NCBI GenBank assembly: GCA_023460535.1
Contig: JAEWPV010000012.1
Location: forward strand, 1-64,000
Length of the DNA: 64,000 nt
Source of the DNA: Bacillota bacterium
GTDB lineage: Bacteria > Bacillota > Clostridia > Oscillospirales > Ruminococcaceae
Reading direction: 5' to 3'
A model generated the notes under the pieces. That model saw only the letters and a program-made list of their open reading frames with translations, ran no database searches and was not told the origin of the DNA. Position numbers and translations under genes: made by a program. This document shows positions 1 to 7,175 of the stretch, in pieces (positions within the stretch are counted from its first letter, which is position 1; each line of letters starts with the position of its first letter).

Positions 1-126
1 TGAATACATCATTGCTTTTGACCGTAATGGTCAGCTTTGCTTTGCCCTTTTGCACTCGCTTTCCACTCGTTCTGATCTCCACCCGTCCTTTTCCTCATTT
101 TCGTTAGTCGTTTTGCCCATCGCTAA
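1..126. other. Unassigned sequence upstream of the truncated proS
   Basis: These bases do not encode prolyl-tRNA synthetase, whose homology starts abruptly around position 127. One + frame is open from base 2 to about 151 (it begins EYIIAFDRNGQLCF and ends AKELLEKSSR) and then meets two stops, so this may be the 3' end of a gene that begins before the window. I recognise no family. The abrupt switch into proS homology marks a recombination junction. Confidence 0.3.
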
Positions 127-165
127 AGAGTTGTTAGAAAAATCGAGCAGATAATAAGAGAAGAA

Positions 166-1683
166 ATGGACAATATTGATGGGCAGGAAGTTTCTTTTCC
201 TGTTGTGTTGCCTGCAAACCTTTGGGAAGAATCAGGTAGATATCAGAGTGTTGGCGAGGAACTCTTACGTTTTAGTGACAGAAATAACAGTAAATATGTT
301 TTGGGAATGACCCATGAAGAAGCGGCTGTTCAGCTTGTTCGCGAATATGCTCAGGGTTATTCCAAATATCCATTTATGATCTATCAGTTTCAAACCAAAT
401 TTCGTGATGAAGCTCGCCCTAGAGGCGGGCTTATAAGAGTTAGAGAATTTACAATGAAAGATGCATATTCTTTCCACACATCACAAGATGATTTAGAAAA
501 CTACTATAATAAATGTCATAAGGCATACGAAAGAATTTTTGCTCGTGTTGGTTTACCCGAAGTGATCTCCGTATCTTCAGACTCTGGCATGATGGGCGGA
601 AATATTTCACACGAATTTATGTTTTTATCTCCTTTCGGTGAAGATTCGATTGTCACCTGTAAATGCTGTGATTATAGAGCAAATATGGAAGCTGCCAAAA
701 ATATTGTAAATAACATAAAAGATGAAGTATCCCACCCATTAACCCTCGTTCATACCCCTAATGCTCATACAATAGAAGAACTTTGTTCCTTTTTAAATAC
801 TACACAAGATAAAGTCTGCAAGGCGGTTGTCTACCAAAAAGAGACTGATAATAGTTTTGTTGTGTTGTTTATTAGGGGTGATTATGAAGTTAATGAGGCA
901 AAGCTAAAGAACATTTTAAGCTGTGATATTTACCCTGCTGAAATCAGTGAAGTATGTGGTTTAATTGCAGGGTTTATCGGCGCGTATAATTTAAAAAGTA
1001 AATGCGAAGTATTATTTGATAAGTCCCTCTATAACACCAGCAACCTTATTTGCGGTGGAAACAAAGTGGATTATCACTATACAGGTTTCAATATAGAACG
1101 TGACATCGGTAAAGCAAATTATATTGATGCTGCAAAGGTGATTACCAATGGAATTTGTCCTAATTGCAAAAATCATTCTTTAGAAATAAGTCGTGGAATT
1201 GAAGTCGGCAATATTTTTCAGCTTGGCGCAAAATACACAAAGGCGATGGATATGACCTATCTGGATGAAAATGGTGATAGAAAGTACCCAGTAATGGGTT
1301 GTTACGGTATAGGAATAGGGAGACTCGCAGCCTCAGTATGTGAAGCTCGACACGACGAGTTTGGGCCAATATGGCCTATGTCTATTGCTCCATGGCAGGT
1401 GCAACTATGTGCTGTTAGAGCAGACGATAACAATGTTAAAAAATTAGCGGATAAGATATATAACGAGCTTTTAGAAAAAGGTGTTGATGTTATTTATGAT
1501 GACAGAATTGTCAGTGCAGGTGTGATGTTTTCTGATGCTGATTTACTAGGAGTTCCGCTTCGCGTTATTTTCAGTCCGAGAAATATGAAAGAAAACTGTT
1601 GCGAAATTGTAAGTAGAGATAAAACGATTTCATTAAAAGTAAAATTAGATAAGTGTATTGATCAAATTGGGCAAATGATTTAG
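166..1683 (+). CDS. proS: Prolyl-tRNA synthetase, N-terminally truncated
   Basis: A bacterial-type class II ProRS would charge tRNA-Pro with proline. Visible are motif 2 (FRDEARPRGGLIRVREFTMK, residues 77-96), a diverged YbaK-like editing insertion in the middle, motif 3 (GCYGIGIGRLAASVCEARH, near residue 388) and the anticodon-binding C-terminal domain. The family is normally about 570 residues; here 505 remain. Family-like codons run upstream of the first ATG (VVRKIEQIIREEM, from base 127), but an in-frame TAA at 124-126 cuts them off. About 45-50 N-terminal residues, including much of motif 1, are therefore lost. I infer a non-functional or degenerate foreign copy. The reading frame is AT-rich, unlike most of the window, and sits beside a recombinase remnant, which suggests horizontal transfer. 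The family assignment is near certain; whether it works is doubtful. Confidence 0.85.
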   Translation: MDNIDGQEVSFPVVLPANLWEESGRYQSVGEELLRFSDRNNSKYVLGMTHEEAAVQLVREYAQGYSKYPFMIYQFQTKFRDEARPRGGLIRVREFTMKDAYSFHTSQDDLENYYNKCHKAYERIFARVGLPEVISVSSDSGMMGGNISHEFMFLSPFGEDSIVTCKCCDYRANMEAAKNIVNNIKDEVSHPLTLVHTPNAHTIEELCSFLNTTQDKVCKAVVYQKETDNSFVVLFIRGDYEVNEAKLKNILSCDIYPAEISEVCGLIAGFIGAYNLKSKCEVLFDKSLYNTSNLICGGNKVDYHYTGFNIERDIGKANYIDAAKVITNGICPNCKNHSLEISRGIEVGNIFQLGAKYTKAMDMTYLDENGDRKYPVMGCYGIGIGRLAASVCEARHDEFGPIWPMSIAPWQVQLCAVRADDNNVKKLADKIYNELLEKGVDVIYDDRIVSAGVMFSDADLLGVPLRVIFSPRNMKENCCEIVSRDKTISLKVKLDKCIDQIGQMI

Positions 1684-1752
1684 ACTAGTTTAGTCCGACA
1701 CTTGCACGGCACCCTACGCTCATCCCGCAGAGTGCCTCACTCATTATTCCCA

Positions 1753-1854
1753 TTATTCATCCACATCTACCATTACGCCAGACTTGAATTCCACGGTAAA
1801 TTTGTCCTCGTAGACGGTGACTTTTTCAATCAGCCGCCGGACAAGCGGTTCGTC
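1753..1854 (-). pseudogene. C-terminal remnant of a large serine recombinase
   Basis: Reading the minus strand from 1854 to the TAA at 1753-1755 gives DEPLVRRLIEKVTVYEDKF followed by TVEFKSGVMVDVDE. This matches, from memory, the extreme C-terminus of the Tn4451/Tn5397-type serine site-specific recombinases common in Clostridia. An in-frame stop precedes it at 1855-1857, so only about 34 codons survive. It is a scar of an integrated element that was deleted or interrupted, and it probably explains the neighbouring AT-rich foreign genes. The rest of 1684-2024 holds no gene I can support. Confidence 0.6.
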
Positions 1855-2024
1855 TTATGCGATTATAACTCTATTTATTAATTTACTTATCATGTAAAAT
1901 TAGTTATACAATAGAAAACACACTGAGTATGCGGTGCAGACAAGATAATCATATTGTTCTAAAAGCGTGAATTTTTAAGTGAAAAACAAAGTTAACTTCA
2001 ATCCGTATCTTTTGAGTTCCTATG

Positions 2025-2053
2025 TTGTCTATATGATTGGAACCGATTATAAT
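2025..2053 (+). promoter_or_regulatory. Promoter of the CMD-family gene
   Basis: TTGTCT (2025-2030) and a perfect TATAAT (2048-2053) are separated by 17 bases. Transcription should start near 2060, giving a leader of only about 20 bases before the ATG at 2082. Confidence 0.6.
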
Positions 2054-2064
2054 CGGTTCCAATC
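2035..2064. promoter_or_regulatory. Perfect 30-bp palindrome, candidate repressor operator
   Basis: The half-site GATTGGAACCGATTA (2035-2049) is followed directly by its exact reverse complement (2050-2064). The symmetry centre falls inside the TATAAT -10 box, so a bound dimeric regulator would block RNA polymerase. No T-run follows, which argues against a terminator. No regulator gene is adjacent. Confidence 0.6.
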
Positions 2065-2081
2065 AGAAAGGATGGATAGCC

Positions 2082-2387
2082 ATGGAAAAAGTTACAGACG
2101 GATTTAAAATGTTTATGAAGGAAACAGACGGTATAGGCGAAGCATTTATGGGCGCAATCTTCAAAATGTCAGAAAAAAGCGTGCTTGATAAAAAGACTCA
2201 CGAACTCGCCTATATTTCTGTGCTAGTGTCGACAAAAATGTATGGTGGATTGCCATTTCACATCCAGCAAGCAAAAGAACATGGTGCAAGCATAGACGAA
2301 ATAAAAAGTGCTATTCTTGTGCCCCTGCCAATTATGGGTATTCAGGTTACAGATGCATTACCATACTTGAGTGAATTTATCAAATAA
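2082..2387 (+). CDS. Carboxymuconolactone decarboxylase (CMD/AhpD-like) family protein
   Basis: A 101-residue helical protein with the typical CMD core: THELAYISVLVSTKMYGG, then FHIQQAKEHGASIDEIKSAI and a C-terminal helix. Many AhpD-type members are thiol peroxidases with a CxxC motif, but this protein contains no cysteine at all, so that activity is unlikely. The ATG at 2082 is chosen because GAAAGGA lies about 10 bases upstream; an upstream in-frame ATG at 2037 lies inside the operator and before the transcription start. The gene stands alone, is AT-richer than the genes to its right, and lies between a recombinase scar and an IS remnant, so it may be mobile cargo. Substrate unknown. Confidence 0.75.
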   Translation: MEKVTDGFKMFMKETDGIGEAFMGAIFKMSEKSVLDKKTHELAYISVLVSTKMYGGLPFHIQQAKEHGASIDEIKSAILVPLPIMGIQVTDALPYLSEFIK

Positions 2388-2401
2388 TAAGCATTACAAA
2401 G

Positions 2402-2425
2402 GGGGGCTGTTTCGTCACAGCCCCC
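2402..2425 (+). terminator. Hairpin after the CMD-family gene
   Basis: GGGGGCTGT, six-base loop TTCGTC, then ACAGCCCCC form a 9-bp perfect stem directly after the gene. It lacks a clear T-run. It could instead be the left-end hairpin of the IS200 remnant, since such elements carry one upstream of tnpA. Confidence 0.45.
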
Positions 2426-2499
2426 AAAGGAAGCTTGTGCCGACAATGAAGAAAAAACTCCCTTTGTCATAATAAAGATCCGGTCTGTCAACTGTACAA

Positions 2500-3085
2500 A
2501 AAATGGGAGGACATTAAGATGAGCCTGAACGACATAAACAGTTAATCTCGTACAAAGTGGTAATGCAAATATAACATAGTATTTGCACCCAAGTTTAGGC
2601 GGAAGGTATTTTACGGAGAAGGGTGATTAGCGGTAAGCAAAATACTTAGACAACTGTGCGAGTGGAAGGGAGTGAAAATGGTAGAAGCGGAGGTGTGCCC
2701 AGACCATGTACACATGCTGGTAGAAATACGGCCCCAAATAGTAGTATCAAGTTTTATGGGATATATCAAAGGAAAGAGCAGCACAGTGCTGTATGAGCAG
2801 TTGGGAGAGATAAAATACATGTATGGGAGACGAGAGTTTTGGTGTCGGGGGTATTACGTAGACACAGCAGGCAAAAATGCAGGACGAATGCAGAATAGAT
2901 CAAGAATCAATTGAAAGAGGATCAATTAGGAGAATAACTGACAATGAGTGATGTTGTACTGTTTACAGGTAGTAAATTAAAATCTCTGCGCAGGTGGTAG
3001 GTTATGTTACACGTTCGACGTGTTTGCAAGGACAATAGGGCTTCGCCCGCATGTGAAGTACCCCCCGGCTACGCTGGGGGATGTT
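2500..3085 (+). mobile_element. Degenerate IS200/IS605-type element (approximate limits)
   Basis: The element contains a decayed tnpA (2519-2976) and, beyond it, two hairpins expected at the right end of this family: GGGCTTCGCCC at 3038-3048 and an 8-bp stem with a 3-base loop at 3062-3080 (CCCCCGGC/GCTGGGGG with one wobble). IS200-type elements have no terminal inverted repeats and use such hairpins for single-strand transposition. The limits are inferred and could shift by tens of bases. Confidence 0.55.
2519..2976 (+). pseudogene. tnpA: IS200-type transposase tnpA, decayed
   Basis: One frame from the ATG at 2519 reads through recognisable TnpA (Y1 HUH transposase) sequence: KYNIVFAPKFRRKVFYGEG, then VCPDHVHMLVEIRPQIVVSS (the HUH metal-binding motif), FMGYIKGKSS and FWCRGYYVDT. 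It is broken by in-frame stops at 2543-2545, 2561-2563 and 2624-2626. Near 2860-2900 the homology moves to another frame, where a TAG occupies the position of the catalytic tyrosine (AE*IKNQLKEDQLGE); a final FTGSK follows. At least three stops, one frameshift and loss of the Tyr codon make this copy dead. The longest open piece, 2672-2914, is only a fragment. Confidence 0.85.
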
Positions 3086-3151
3086 TATTGCGTCCGATCG
3101 CGTGGCTTTCCCACTCCGAATATCAATTTTACTAACCGAAGCTGTAAATTA

Positions 3152-3185
3152 GCCGAACCCCTCTGGCTAATCAGAGAGGTTCGGC
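3152..3185 (-). terminator. Terminator of the transsulfuration operon
   Basis: GCCGAACCCCTCTG (3152-3165), loop GCTAAT, CAGAGAGGTTCGGC (3172-3185) form a 14-bp stem with one mismatch. On the minus strand it is followed by TAATTT. It lies just beyond the stop codon at 3209. Confidence 0.65.
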
Positions 3186-3208
3186 CGTAGTCTGAGCGGT
3201 CGAGGGGC

Positions 3209-4384
3209 TTAAAGCCCGTCCACCGCTTTTTCTATGCGAAGCAGCGCTTCTTGTACAACCGAGCGAGGACACGCAAGGTTGATGCGCTGAAAGCCGCTGC
3301 CTCCCGCCCCGAACATGGTACCGGCATCCAGCCACAGCTTAGCCTTATGTATTATCAGCTCGTTAAGCGCGTCGTCGCTTAAACCGAGCCTTGAAAAGTC
3401 CAGCCATACCAGATAGGTGCCCTCAGGCTCCACCAACGAAATCTTTGGCAGACGGTCGCGCACAAAATCACGAACCAGTGCGACGTTGTCGGCAAGATAC
3501 ACAAGCAGCGCGTCAAGCCATTCCTCTCCGTGCTCATACGCCGCCTTGCAGGCAACAATACCCATAATGTTCGGCTCGTCATAGCCTGTACGGCGAATCT
3601 CCTGTTTAAAACGGCGGCGAAGAGACTCGTTGGAAATCAGAATGTTAGATATCTGAAGACCGGCAAGGTTAAAGGTCTTGCTGGGCGATGTGCAGGTGAC
3701 GGTGTTGTCGGCAAATGCAGGGGTGATGGAAGCAAACACCGTGTGGGAATGCCCCGCATGAATAAAATCGGCATGGATTTCGTCCGAGAGGACGAGCACG
3801 TTGTGCCGTATGCAGATCTCCCCTATGCGCGTCAGCTCCTCCTTGGTCCACACACGTCCCACCGGATTATGCGGGTTACATAGGATAAACAAACGAACGT
3901 TGTTCTGAATAATCTTGTCTTCCAAATCAGCAAAATCCATCTGATAGCTTCCGTTATCGTAACGCAAGGTGCTTACAATAAGCTTGCGATTATTGTTTTT
4001 TACCGCCGAAGCAAACGGGTAGTACACCGGCTGCTGAATCAACACCGCGTCGCCGGGCAGGGTAAATGCGCGCACCGCCGTGCAGATAGCGTACACCACA
4101 CCGGGTGTTTTTACCACCCAGGCCGGCTGGATATCCCACGAATAGCGGCGGGAGAACCAGTGCTGCAGCACGCGATAGTAATCCTCTTTGGCATCGGTAT
4201 ATCCAAACACGCCATGCTCGCAGCGGGTGGTTAGCGCCTGTATCACCGCAGGGGGCACGGCAAAATCCATATCCGCCACCCACATCGGCAGGGTGTCACA
4301 GGGCATTGCGCGCTCGGTAAAAAAGTCGTGTTTCAGGGAATCGGTACCGGTTCGGTCAATGGGTTTGTCAAAGTCAAAGTTCAT
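3209..4384 (-). CDS. patB: Cystathionine beta-lyase, PatB/MalY family
   Basis: A 391-residue fold-type I PLP enzyme. Members cleave cystathionine to homocysteine, pyruvate and ammonia, and often cysteine to sulfide as well. Visible: PMWVADMDF near residue 33, CNPHNPVGRVW (169-179), SDEIHADFIHAGHSHTV (200-216) and the PLP-binding Lys in TSPSKTFNLAG (Lys236). Length is usual for the family. It is second in a leftward operon, starting 2 bases after the stop of the cystathionine synthase-like gene, so the pair can run transsulfuration from cysteine to homocysteine. A MalY-type regulatory role is possible but nothing here indicates it. Confidence 0.85.
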   Translation of the reverse strand: MNFDFDKPIDRTGTDSLKHDFFTERAMPCDTLPMWVADMDFAVPPAVIQALTTRCEHGVFGYTDAKEDYYRVLQHWFSRRYSWDIQPAWVVKTPGVVYAICTAVRAFTLPGDAVLIQQPVYYPFASAVKNNNRKLIVSTLRYDNGSYQMDFADLEDKIIQNNVRLFILCNPHNPVGRVWTKEELTRIGEICIRHNVLVLSDEIHADFIHAGHSHTVFASITPAFADNTVTCTSPSKTFNLAGLQISNILISNESLRRRFKQEIRRTGYDEPNIMGIVACKAAYEHGEEWLDALLVYLADNVALVRDFVRDRLPKISLVEPEGTYLVWLDFSRLGLSDDALNELIIHKAKLWLDAGTMFGAGGSGFQRINLACPRSVVQEALLRIEKAVDGL

Positions 4385-4386
4385 TA

Positions 4387-5526
4387 TTACAGCCCTTTCA
4401 ATGCGTTATCAAGGTCAAGTATTAAGTCCGCAGCGCTTTCCAGTCCTACCGAGAAGCGAAGAAGGCGGTCGGTAATCCCCTTTATTTGTCGTATCTCCTC
4501 CGGCACATCCGCATGGGTCTGCAGCATGGGGTAGGTAATTAGCGATTCCACCCCGCCAAGGCTTTCGGCATACTGAATCACGCGCACGCCTTCAAGCAGG
4601 CGACGAGCAGTTTCGGCGGTGTCGGTCTCAAACGAGATCATCGCCCCAAAACCCGATGCCTGTCGGCAGGACAGCTCATAAGCAGGGTGGCTTTTCAGTC
4701 CCACGTAATAAACGGCACGAACCTTATTGTGCATGCTAAGCCATTCAGCCAACCTATGAGCCGTTTGCTGCTGCCGCTCCATGCGAACAGGCAGTGTCTT
4801 TATGCCCCGCAGCAAAAGCCAGCTGTCAAACGGAGAAAGGCATGCGCCGGTGGTTTTGTAAATAAACCGCAGCCGCTCGGCAACCGCAGGGCTGCCCGCA
4901 ACCAAAAAGCCCGCAAGCGTGTCGTTGTGTCCACCCAGATACTTTGTTCCGCTATGCAGAACAATATCGGCGCCCAATGACAGCGGGCGCAGAAACAGCG
5001 GGGTCAAAAAGGTGTTGTCCACAATCAACAGCACATCTTTGCCTAACAGCAGTTCTGCAACAGCCGCAATATCGGTTACCTGCATCATTGGATTGGTAGG
5101 AGTTTCCACAAACACCGCCTTTGTTGTCGCGGTCAAAGCACCTTTAACCGCGCCGATATCCGTGGTGTTTACATATTGAACCACGACCCCGTTTTTTTGG
5201 GAGAGGTGGTCAAACAGCCTGCGCGAGCCGCCGTACAGGTCGTCCGACGCTACGATGTGGTCGCCCGGGCAAAACAGCTCCATCATTGCAGCAGCAGCCG
5301 CCATGCCGGACGAGAACGCCAACGCATCCGCGCCGCCTTCCAGTTGGGCAAGCATCTTCTCAAGCTGCTCCCGCGTCGGGTTTTGGGTACGGGAATAATC
5401 ATATCCCGTGCTCATGCCAACTCCGGGGTGCGAAAAGGTCGCGGTCTGGTAGATGGGAACACTGACTGCGCCGGTGCAATCAGCTATTTTATCCGATAAA
5501 TGGATACACGAGGTAGAAAAATCCAT
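4387..5526 (-). CDS. metB: Cys/Met-metabolism PLP enzyme (cystathionine gamma-synthase/lyase type)
   Basis: A 379-residue member of the Cys/Met gamma-family. Visible: PIYQTATF (24-31), the tetramer-contact YDYSRTQNPTREQLE (42-56), FSSGMAAA and the PLP Lys in LHSGTKYLGGHNDTLAG (Lys195). Such enzymes make cystathionine from an activated homoserine and cysteine, or run the gamma-lyase reaction. The two cannot be separated safely by eye; the downstream beta-lyase partner favours synthesis toward methionine. GGAGG lies 8 bases before the ATG. It heads a two-gene operon preceded by a consensus promoter and a roughly 170-base leader with short Cys-containing frames, which suggests control by cysteine or methionine supply. 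Confidence 0.8.
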   Translation of the reverse strand: MDFSTSCIHLSDKIADCTGAVSVPIYQTATFSHPGVGMSTGYDYSRTQNPTREQLEKMLAQLEGGADALAFSSGMAAAAAMMELFCPGDHIVASDDLYGGSRRLFDHLSQKNGVVVQYVNTTDIGAVKGALTATTKAVFVETPTNPMMQVTDIAAVAELLLGKDVLLIVDNTFLTPLFLRPLSLGADIVLHSGTKYLGGHNDTLAGFLVAGSPAVAERLRFIYKTTGACLSPFDSWLLLRGIKTLPVRMERQQQTAHRLAEWLSMHNKVRAVYYVGLKSHPAYELSCRQASGFGAMISFETDTAETARRLLEGVRVIQYAESLGGVESLITYPMLQTHADVPEEIRQIKGITDRLLRFSVGLESAADLILDLDNALKGL

Positions 5527-5632
5527 AACAATCCTCCGTTAAATAATGTGGAACGTGTTCCGGTCACACATTCGAAAAACGGAGGCAGCGGGTAAACTGC
5601 CGTATTTTAATACCATCTGAAATTCAATCCTT

Positions 5633-5707
5633 TCAGAGCAAAAAGAAGCCAAAATATGTCGCAATACACTGCGCAGGGCAACGAGAATGAATAATAAAGT
5701 CAATCAT
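5633..5707 (-). other. Possible Cys-containing leader peptide frame upstream of metB
   Basis: A 24-codon frame in the operon leader reads MIDFII-HSRCPAQCIATYFG and ends FFLL, TGA. It holds two Cys codons close together, as expected for a cysteine-sensing attenuator peptide. Against it: its ATG overlaps the predicted -10 box, so it could be translated only from a more upstream promoter or a non-ATG start. A second 25-codon frame (5539-5616, beginning MVLKYGSL, with GAAAGGA upstream) ends on the metB ribosome-binding site. I see no SAM or T-box riboswitch signature. Nothing else is supported in 5527-5941 apart from the metB promoter and a TATAAT on the + strand (5829-5834) that may serve the acyltransferase gene. 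Confidence 0.3.
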
Positions 5708-5732
5708 ATGGCATAACTGGGTTTGTTGTCAA
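5703..5732 (-). promoter_or_regulatory. Promoter of the metB-patB operon
   Basis: On the minus strand TTGACA (5732-5727), an 18-base spacer and TATGAT (5708-5703) form a near-consensus sigma-A promoter, about 175 bases before the metB start. Confidence 0.6.
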
Positions 5733-5941
5733 CGGGTTTTTTCGTCGGCATAACGCATACAATTCTTTATACATGAAGTTTTCGCAGTTCATACAATCCC
5801 AATACTAGATAATTTACGCTAAACCATGTATAATAAAAACTGAGAATTTGTATCTATTGCTGTACAATCAGCGACAGTCATAGGAATGCCGCAACGCAAT
5901 ATACCCTTTACGCAGCAGTAAACTTGATATGGAGGCAGACC

Positions 5942-7159
5942 ATGGAACTCAAAGCACGACATAAGGTTGCCACGGCAATCTTACGCCCCTTTGTGTGGGC
6001 ATACTGCCGCATGGCGCACAACCTTATATTGCCCGCAGCCTCGGAGCTAAAACAGATACCGACGCCCTGTTTTGTGGTGGCCAACCACAACAGCAATCTC
6101 GATCCTGTTTTTTTATCGCTATGCATACCGTCGCCGGTATTCTATGTGGCAAGCGATCACCTGTTTCGGCTTGGTTTTTTCAGTAAGGTGTTGCGCTACT
6201 TTTTTTCTCCAATCCCAAAGCTGAAATCTACCAGTGACATTAAAACCATACGCGATATTCTTTCCGCGCTTCGCTCGGGTGCAAGCGCGGGGGTGTTCCC
6301 CGAAGGGAACCGTTCGTGGGACGGCGAGACCGTGGCCTTTTCGCCCGCCATCGGCAAGCTGCTGCATCATCTGGGTGTACCCATCGTGGTGTTTCGCATC
6401 CATGGCGCTTACACGGCGTTCCCTCGCTGGGGCGACAAAAGCCGCCGTGGGCGCATCGATTGCCGCTTGGTGCGAGTCCTTACGCCCGATGCCGTTAAAC
6501 GGTTGAGCATTGACGAGCTAAACGAGCTTGTGAAAAACGACCTGTGGGTGGATGCCGCGCAGGACCAGATGAACGACGGCGTACGATTTTTGGGCAAAAA
6601 CCTTGCCCAGAGCATCGAAACGGCGTTGTATGCCTGTCCGTCCTGCGGCAGGTTTACGACAATCCGGTCAAAGGGCGACGAGGCGTTTTGCCCCTGTGGT
6701 CTGCGCTTTCGGTATGACGAATACGGCGTATTGCATGGCGCGCCGTATCAGAGTATCGCTGAGTGGAATCGTTGGCAGACGGCACACCTTGACCATCACC
6801 TGCAAGGGCTTGTTAAGGCTAAGGACAACTCCGCCATATTCTGCGACGAGGAACAGACGCTGCATCTTATTGAGCGTGCGGTGCATACCCGCTTTGTAGA
6901 CAAAGGGCGGTTTTGCATCTACCCAGACCGGCTTGTGTTCGCGGGGCAGAACCAGACACTGGAGTTTGCGCTGCAGTCGATCTCGCGCATAGAGATATGG
7001 GGCAGGCAAACACTGCAGTTCTCCACACCGGACGGTCAACATTACGAGGTAAAAAGCAAACGGGTTCGCAGTGCATATAAGTACCAACAGGCATACCGGC
7101 TGCTTGCCAAAATTCGCGGTACACACGCTGCGGACGCGACTATAACGAAACAGATATGA
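5942..7159 (+). CDS. PlsC-type acyltransferase with C-terminal zinc ribbon
   Basis: The N-terminal half is a 1-acyl-glycerol-3-phosphate acyltransferase domain, the family that esterifies lysophosphatidic acid at the membrane. Visible: the catalytic HX4D in ANHNSNLDP (His49, Asp54) and the phosphate-binding block FPEGNRSWDG near residue 119. The usual EGTRS reads EGNRS here. The protein is 405 residues, well over the usual 200-250. After residue 230 it carries a zinc ribbon (CPSCGRF ... CPCGLRF) and then a beta-rich tail of unknown role. The ATG at 5942 has GGAGG 6 bases upstream and is preferred to 5924. It runs with the downstream symporter, 16 bases away. Acyl acceptor unknown. Confidence 0.75.
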   Translation: MELKARHKVATAILRPFVWAYCRMAHNLILPAASELKQIPTPCFVVANHNSNLDPVFLSLCIPSPVFYVASDHLFRLGFFSKVLRYFFSPIPKLKSTSDIKTIRDILSALRSGASAGVFPEGNRSWDGETVAFSPAIGKLLHHLGVPIVVFRIHGAYTAFPRWGDKSRRGRIDCRLVRVLTPDAVKRLSIDELNELVKNDLWVDAAQDQMNDGVRFLGKNLAQSIETALYACPSCGRFTTIRSKGDEAFCPCGLRFRYDEYGVLHGAPYQSIAEWNRWQTAHLDHHLQGLVKAKDNSAIFCDEEQTLHLIERAVHTRFVDKGRFCIYPDRLVFAGQNQTLEFALQSISRIEIWGRQTLQFSTPDGQHYEVKSKRVRSAYKYQQAYRLLAKIRGTHAADATITKQI

Positions 7160-7175
7160 TGAGGGGGAAAACGCA

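Noticed and set aside
265..477. 70-codon minus-strand frame inside proS
   Set aside because: Antisense shadow of the synthetase gene; no ribosome-binding site or family.
3001..3085. GC-rich hairpins near 3038-3080 considered as a riboswitch or terminator for patB
   Set aside because: They lie at the expected right end of the IS200 remnant, and patB has its own hairpin at 3152-3185.
5527..5941. SAM (S-box) or T-box riboswitch before metB
   Set aside because: Looked for the S-box core and the T-box sequence; neither is present.
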